Of a stretch of DNA of 64,000 nt, positions 60,701 to 64,000 are shown one piece after another (positions within the stretch are counted from its first letter, which is position 1; each line of letters starts with the position of its first letter). Origin of the DNA: Burhinus oedicnemus. Its lineage: Eukaryota > Chordata > Aves > Charadriiformes > Burhinidae. The notes under the pieces were generated by a model. That model saw nothing but the letters and a program-made list of their open reading frames with translations. It searched no databases and was not told where the DNA came from. The position numbers and the translations under genes were made by a program. The stretch covers positions 310,874 through 374,873 of the forward strand of contig VFFE01007034.1 in assembly GCA_008921705.1 (NCBI GenBank), written 5' to 3'.

Positions 60701-63700
60701 AGAGGCCTCAGAGGTAGGTTAAGCGTGATGCCTGGCTGAGGCAGGCTTAGTGCCGCTCCATTTGGCACAGCTAATGATAAGGTTCCCCTTTGGCTTGCCA
60801 AGAGGGGCTATTGCCTGCAGAACACCTTCAAAGCGTAGCTCAGCTGTGATAATACACATATTTGGAAAGTCTGTTTGGGTCCTTCATCACGAGTTATTAG
60901 TTACATGAAGGCCAAGGTGTTTTTGCGCAGAATCAGAAATCTAGAAAGAGTCCCAAAGCACAAAGTTGTTTAAGATCTGAACTATTTCTGGGGGAAGAGG
61001 CTGAGTTCAGGCCATTACAGACTGAGGATGCCAAGTCAGGATCCAGACACAGCTTTCTGGGAAGGATGCTCAGGCCTGGGACTGCAATCTGTTCCCTGAA
61101 GGAAATACGGGTGAGATACGCAGTTCAAATTTTGCCACACCTTATGTGTTCATAGATGTGAAGCTCCAGGTGAGACCTCTCTGTTTAAACCAACCAGGGA
61201 CTCCCCAGGTGCGGGGACAGGACAAGAGCCAGTGGTCCAGCTACCTTCACAGCCTTCTCTAGCTTTGAAGGGCAGGATCTCCTTTGGAAAGGAATGAGAA
61301 CCAAGACGGGAACAAGATGGGAATCAAAGTGAGCACTAGCTGTGCAGGAGTGGGAGAAAGCAGGAGGGTCCAACAAACATCGTCCCAAAGTCCCAATTCT
61401 CCTTAATTGTCCTTAATGTGCTGCTGTGAATAAAATACCTGGAAAATGGCATTTTGTGTCACCCCTCTCCTTTCCCCCCACCTCCCCCACCACCCCTACA
61501 TCCCTCTTGGGTAAGAAGAGAGCATCTGTTACAGCAGCCTGGTCTGCACTAGTGGCTGGGTAAGTGGTTTCATGCAACTCCAGCTGTGGGCTCCAGCAGG
61601 ATTATGTTTAAACTCCTATATGCTATTTTCTCTACCTTCTGTTGTTATCCTACATTCTGCTGGGGCCTGCAGCAAGGGCAGGGAGGAGGGCAGGACAATT
61701 AGATTCAAAGCAATAATGATCATGATAAGAAGAAGAACTGATGCTGAATGCAATTCCCATTCCTCATTACTATGCTACTGTTGCTATGGTTTGGCTCTCC
61801 TCCTGGCCTTGGCAAACACGATCCACTTCATCTCCTGCTTCTCCTGTTGGCCGGGCTCCCATCCTCCTCTTGGCTCCTGCAGCCAAACTCCTGGCTGGCT
61901 GCAGTAATCCCACATAATATTTCACGCAAATTTATATGAAGCCCGTTACAAAGCTCAGCAAGGAGACACTGTTTCTTTTTCTTGATACAATTAATCATTT
62001 GTAGCTCCGCTCCAAGGACCAGCCTGTCTCCCATGTAACTGCTCCTTTCTGTCAAGCAGACTGAAAAAGCGCAGTACCCGGGGAGAGCAGGGAGAAACCC
62101 GTCTTTCCCTCCCTTTCCCACACAACACCAGGTGAAATCACAAGGACTCTTGCAAAGCTCCCCCTGCCTCCCTCCTACCTGTCTCCCCCAGCACCTTGCT
62201 CCCAGTGGCACCAAAGCAAGTGCTTGTGGCCAGCCCCCCGTCCTGCAGCCCACCCCAGCCTCCCTGCAGCTTGGGCTTGGCCTCCTGGGTTGCCCCCCTG
62301 TCCGCACGAGCTTGGTGAACATGCTCCAGCTGCTCCTGTTTCTCATCCCACCGCTGGGAATACTGTATAGCATCGCTCTTGCCTCCTTCGGTTCCCATTG
62401 CTTTGTACCGTCCAGTTAATCTTTCGGTACAACTCCCTCTTCTCCCCTCCTCTCCCCCCCATCTTTTGAAGTATTTCTAGTGTTGTGGCTGTTTTTTGGA
62501 AAAACAGAACGCTAACCCACAGTATAATGTTTCTGCGGCTAAACAGGAGACCCAAGTTTCTGGGCTTGTCAATCCAGGACCTCACACTAGTACTGAAATT
62601 CAGAGTCACAGAAAAAAGGGATCTCTTTTCTGCTTGTAACTGTGGGTGTCCACCTCTTCACTCAGTGTTTCTTTGCTTGAGTCCATCTGGCATATCACCC
62701 AATTTCTCCTCTTCCTCCTAACCTCAAGTATAACATCAAGCAGATAATTAAGAAACATGTGCTTAACAAAAACCTATAGTCCCCTTTTTAGCATCAGGCA
62801 CAGAAAAAGGTTGAAACCTGCAATCTGTTTCGTATCTTTTTTCTGCTGTTCCTACAAAATTCGTGGTAGTCTGGTTCAATAAGAGATAGTACAGGTAAAG
62901 GTAGTTTAATTATGTGTTTAATAATTCTTAAGACAAATGCTAGGAGAACTGGCTTTATTTCTTTTTTAAGCTAAGTACCCAGAAGGTCCCATTTTCCTTC
63001 CCAGAGCAAACTCAGGCCATGTGTGGTAAAAGAAGGAAACTAAATAAGAAATTGGCTTTTTTCTCTTCTTTCCCACCCCACAGTTTCATTATGGGAGTAT
63101 GCTGTATTTTCTGAAGCACAACCACTGATTGCTATTAAGTGAATTACTCTTGCCCAATAGCTGCAGTTCCTCTGTTCAAAGCATATTTCCCAGTTCCCAA
63201 GAAACTTGCGGAACAAATTTTAAATCTATTATACTCCAGAAATCTTTTCCAGTTGTCATGGGCTTACCTGCCAAATAAGTATTCTTCTCAGCAGATAGTT
63301 ATCTTGCACTGGCTCTCCAAGTTGACGCATTTCAGGATCCTATTTGCAATCTGAGATTAGAACTATAACCAAAGCATTAGGAAGTGAGTTTGCAGTCATA
63401 CCTCCAAGGTAACGGCATTTCTGAAGATCAAATTTGCATGGCAGCTTTCTCATACCATTTTTGTGATACAGTCATTTCCTTCTACGTTGGTTGAATATCT
63501 GAACAGCTGAACAGGCAGCAATGGTTGACAGCATTTCTTTACAAATTGTGTCATCGTGGTGGATATAAGGTAGACAGAACAGGCTGTGGAAAAAAGTCCT
63601 GGTATGAATCTGATATTTAGTATCATCTCATCCTCTGGTCAGGAGATCTCTGAACTGTTGGTTGCCAGGGGTTGTGAAGGAAAATGTTACACTTGGAAGA

Positions 63701-63922
63701 AATATGCACCTGTTTCTTATACCTTTTTGTAAGTAGACACTGCTGTCCACTGCCAGAGACAAGACACTAGGGATCCTTTTGGCCAGTCTCATTTTCAGTC
63801 AAAGCTACAAAATCCCTGGGGGGAGAGGGGTGTGTTTGTGTGTTACATCTTTTTTTGGTTTGTTTGTTTGCTTGTTTGGGGGTTTGGGGTTGGTTTTTCT
63901 TTTTTTTTTTTTTTTTTTTTTT
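57771..63922. other. Unannotated sequence with pyrimidine-rich tracts
   Basis: No gene is supported. C/T-rich tracts occur at about 57841-57877, 57938-57960, 58065-58090, 61458-61503 and 62440-62462. The 181-codon minus frame at 61828-62373 and the 95-codon plus frame at 62132-62419 overlap on opposite strands and lack motifs. A TTTG-rich stretch at about 63851-63895 runs into a T run. Confidence 0.45.
63851..63922 (+). repeat. TTTG-rich and poly(T) low-complexity tract
   Basis: Irregular TTTG/TTTGG units pass into an uninterrupted run of 22 Ts ending at the assembly gap. The full length of the T run is unknown. Confidence 0.85.
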
Positions 63923-63942
63923 NNNNNNNNNNNNNNNNNNNN
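63923..63942. other. Assembly gap (20 Ns)
   Basis: Twenty undetermined bases directly follow the T run. The round size suggests a placeholder rather than a measured length. The run of unknown residues in a minus-strand reading across it is an artefact. Confidence 0.98.
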
Positions 63943-64000
63943 GCTTTTCAGCTTCTATTATGTCTTCGTAGAGCACTTTTTGCCACCTTTGGGAATAGCC
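63943..64000. other. Unannotated sequence to window end
   Basis: Only 58 bases follow the gap; nothing is recognised. Confidence 0.5.

Noticed and set aside
61828..62419. 181-codon minus frame and 95-codon plus frame with a hydrophobic end
   Set aside because: They are opposing frames in a C-rich region with no motif; chance openness is likelier than a gene.
1..64000. CRISPR array, bacterial operon or phage-like system
   Set aside because: There are no regularly spaced direct repeats or dense gene arrangement; the repeats present are vertebrate retroelements.

Overview
The window looks like a gene-free (intergenic or intronic) stretch of a bird nuclear genome. The evidence is the repeat content. 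CR1 LINE retrotransposons dominate, with their 8-bp 3' terminal repeats of the ATTCTATG/ATTCTGTG type. There are also several retroviral solo LTRs of avian type, a few decayed ancient amniote repeats (MIR-like SINE, old CR1, possible hAT), AT-rich background sequence and one 20-N assembly gap. I found no intact protein-coding gene, tRNA or functional rRNA gene, no CRISPR array and no bacterial-style operon. The species cannot be fixed from this; a neoavian bird is my guess.

Layout. 1-1010: a CR1 3' end split by a solo ERVL-like LTR (13-744). 1011-10137: AT-rich sequence with one degraded LTR piece near 6.4-6.6 kb. 10138-11187: a CR1 fragment whose reverse-transcriptase (RT) frame is broken by one stop. 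11188-20904: unannotated apart from a possible MIR. 20905-27178: the main structure. A 5S rRNA pseudogene abuts a 5'-truncated plus-strand CR1. That CR1 is split by a near-full-length (about 4.3 kb) minus-strand CR1 carrying decayed ORF1 and ORF2, and again by a short solo LTR resembling alpharetroviral/ERVK LTRs. 29435-30512: LTR-like sequence plus two small CR1 pieces. 31790-36335: a second nest. A plus-strand CR1 is split by a 1,095-bp solo LTR with a perfect ATAGG target duplication and by a minus-strand CR1 fragment about 98.7% identical to the 3' end of the 4.3-kb element. 37417-37935: an ancient CR1. 42468-42846: a CR1 3' end. 42847-57239: mostly unannotated, with a possible LTR (50.6-51.1 kb), a hAT-like inverted-repeat element (54.6 kb) and a MIR (56 kb). 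57240-57770: a CpG island, the only strong candidate for a host promoter. 57771-64000: GC-variable sequence, pyrimidine-rich tracts and the gap.

The elements do not work together as a system. They record successive insertions: older plus-strand CR1 copies served as landing sites for LTR elements and for a younger CR1 subfamily. What stands out is the order of nesting, the paired young CR1 copies, the 5S-CR1 junction and the isolated CpG island. Nothing I can see supports an undescribed functional gene system.
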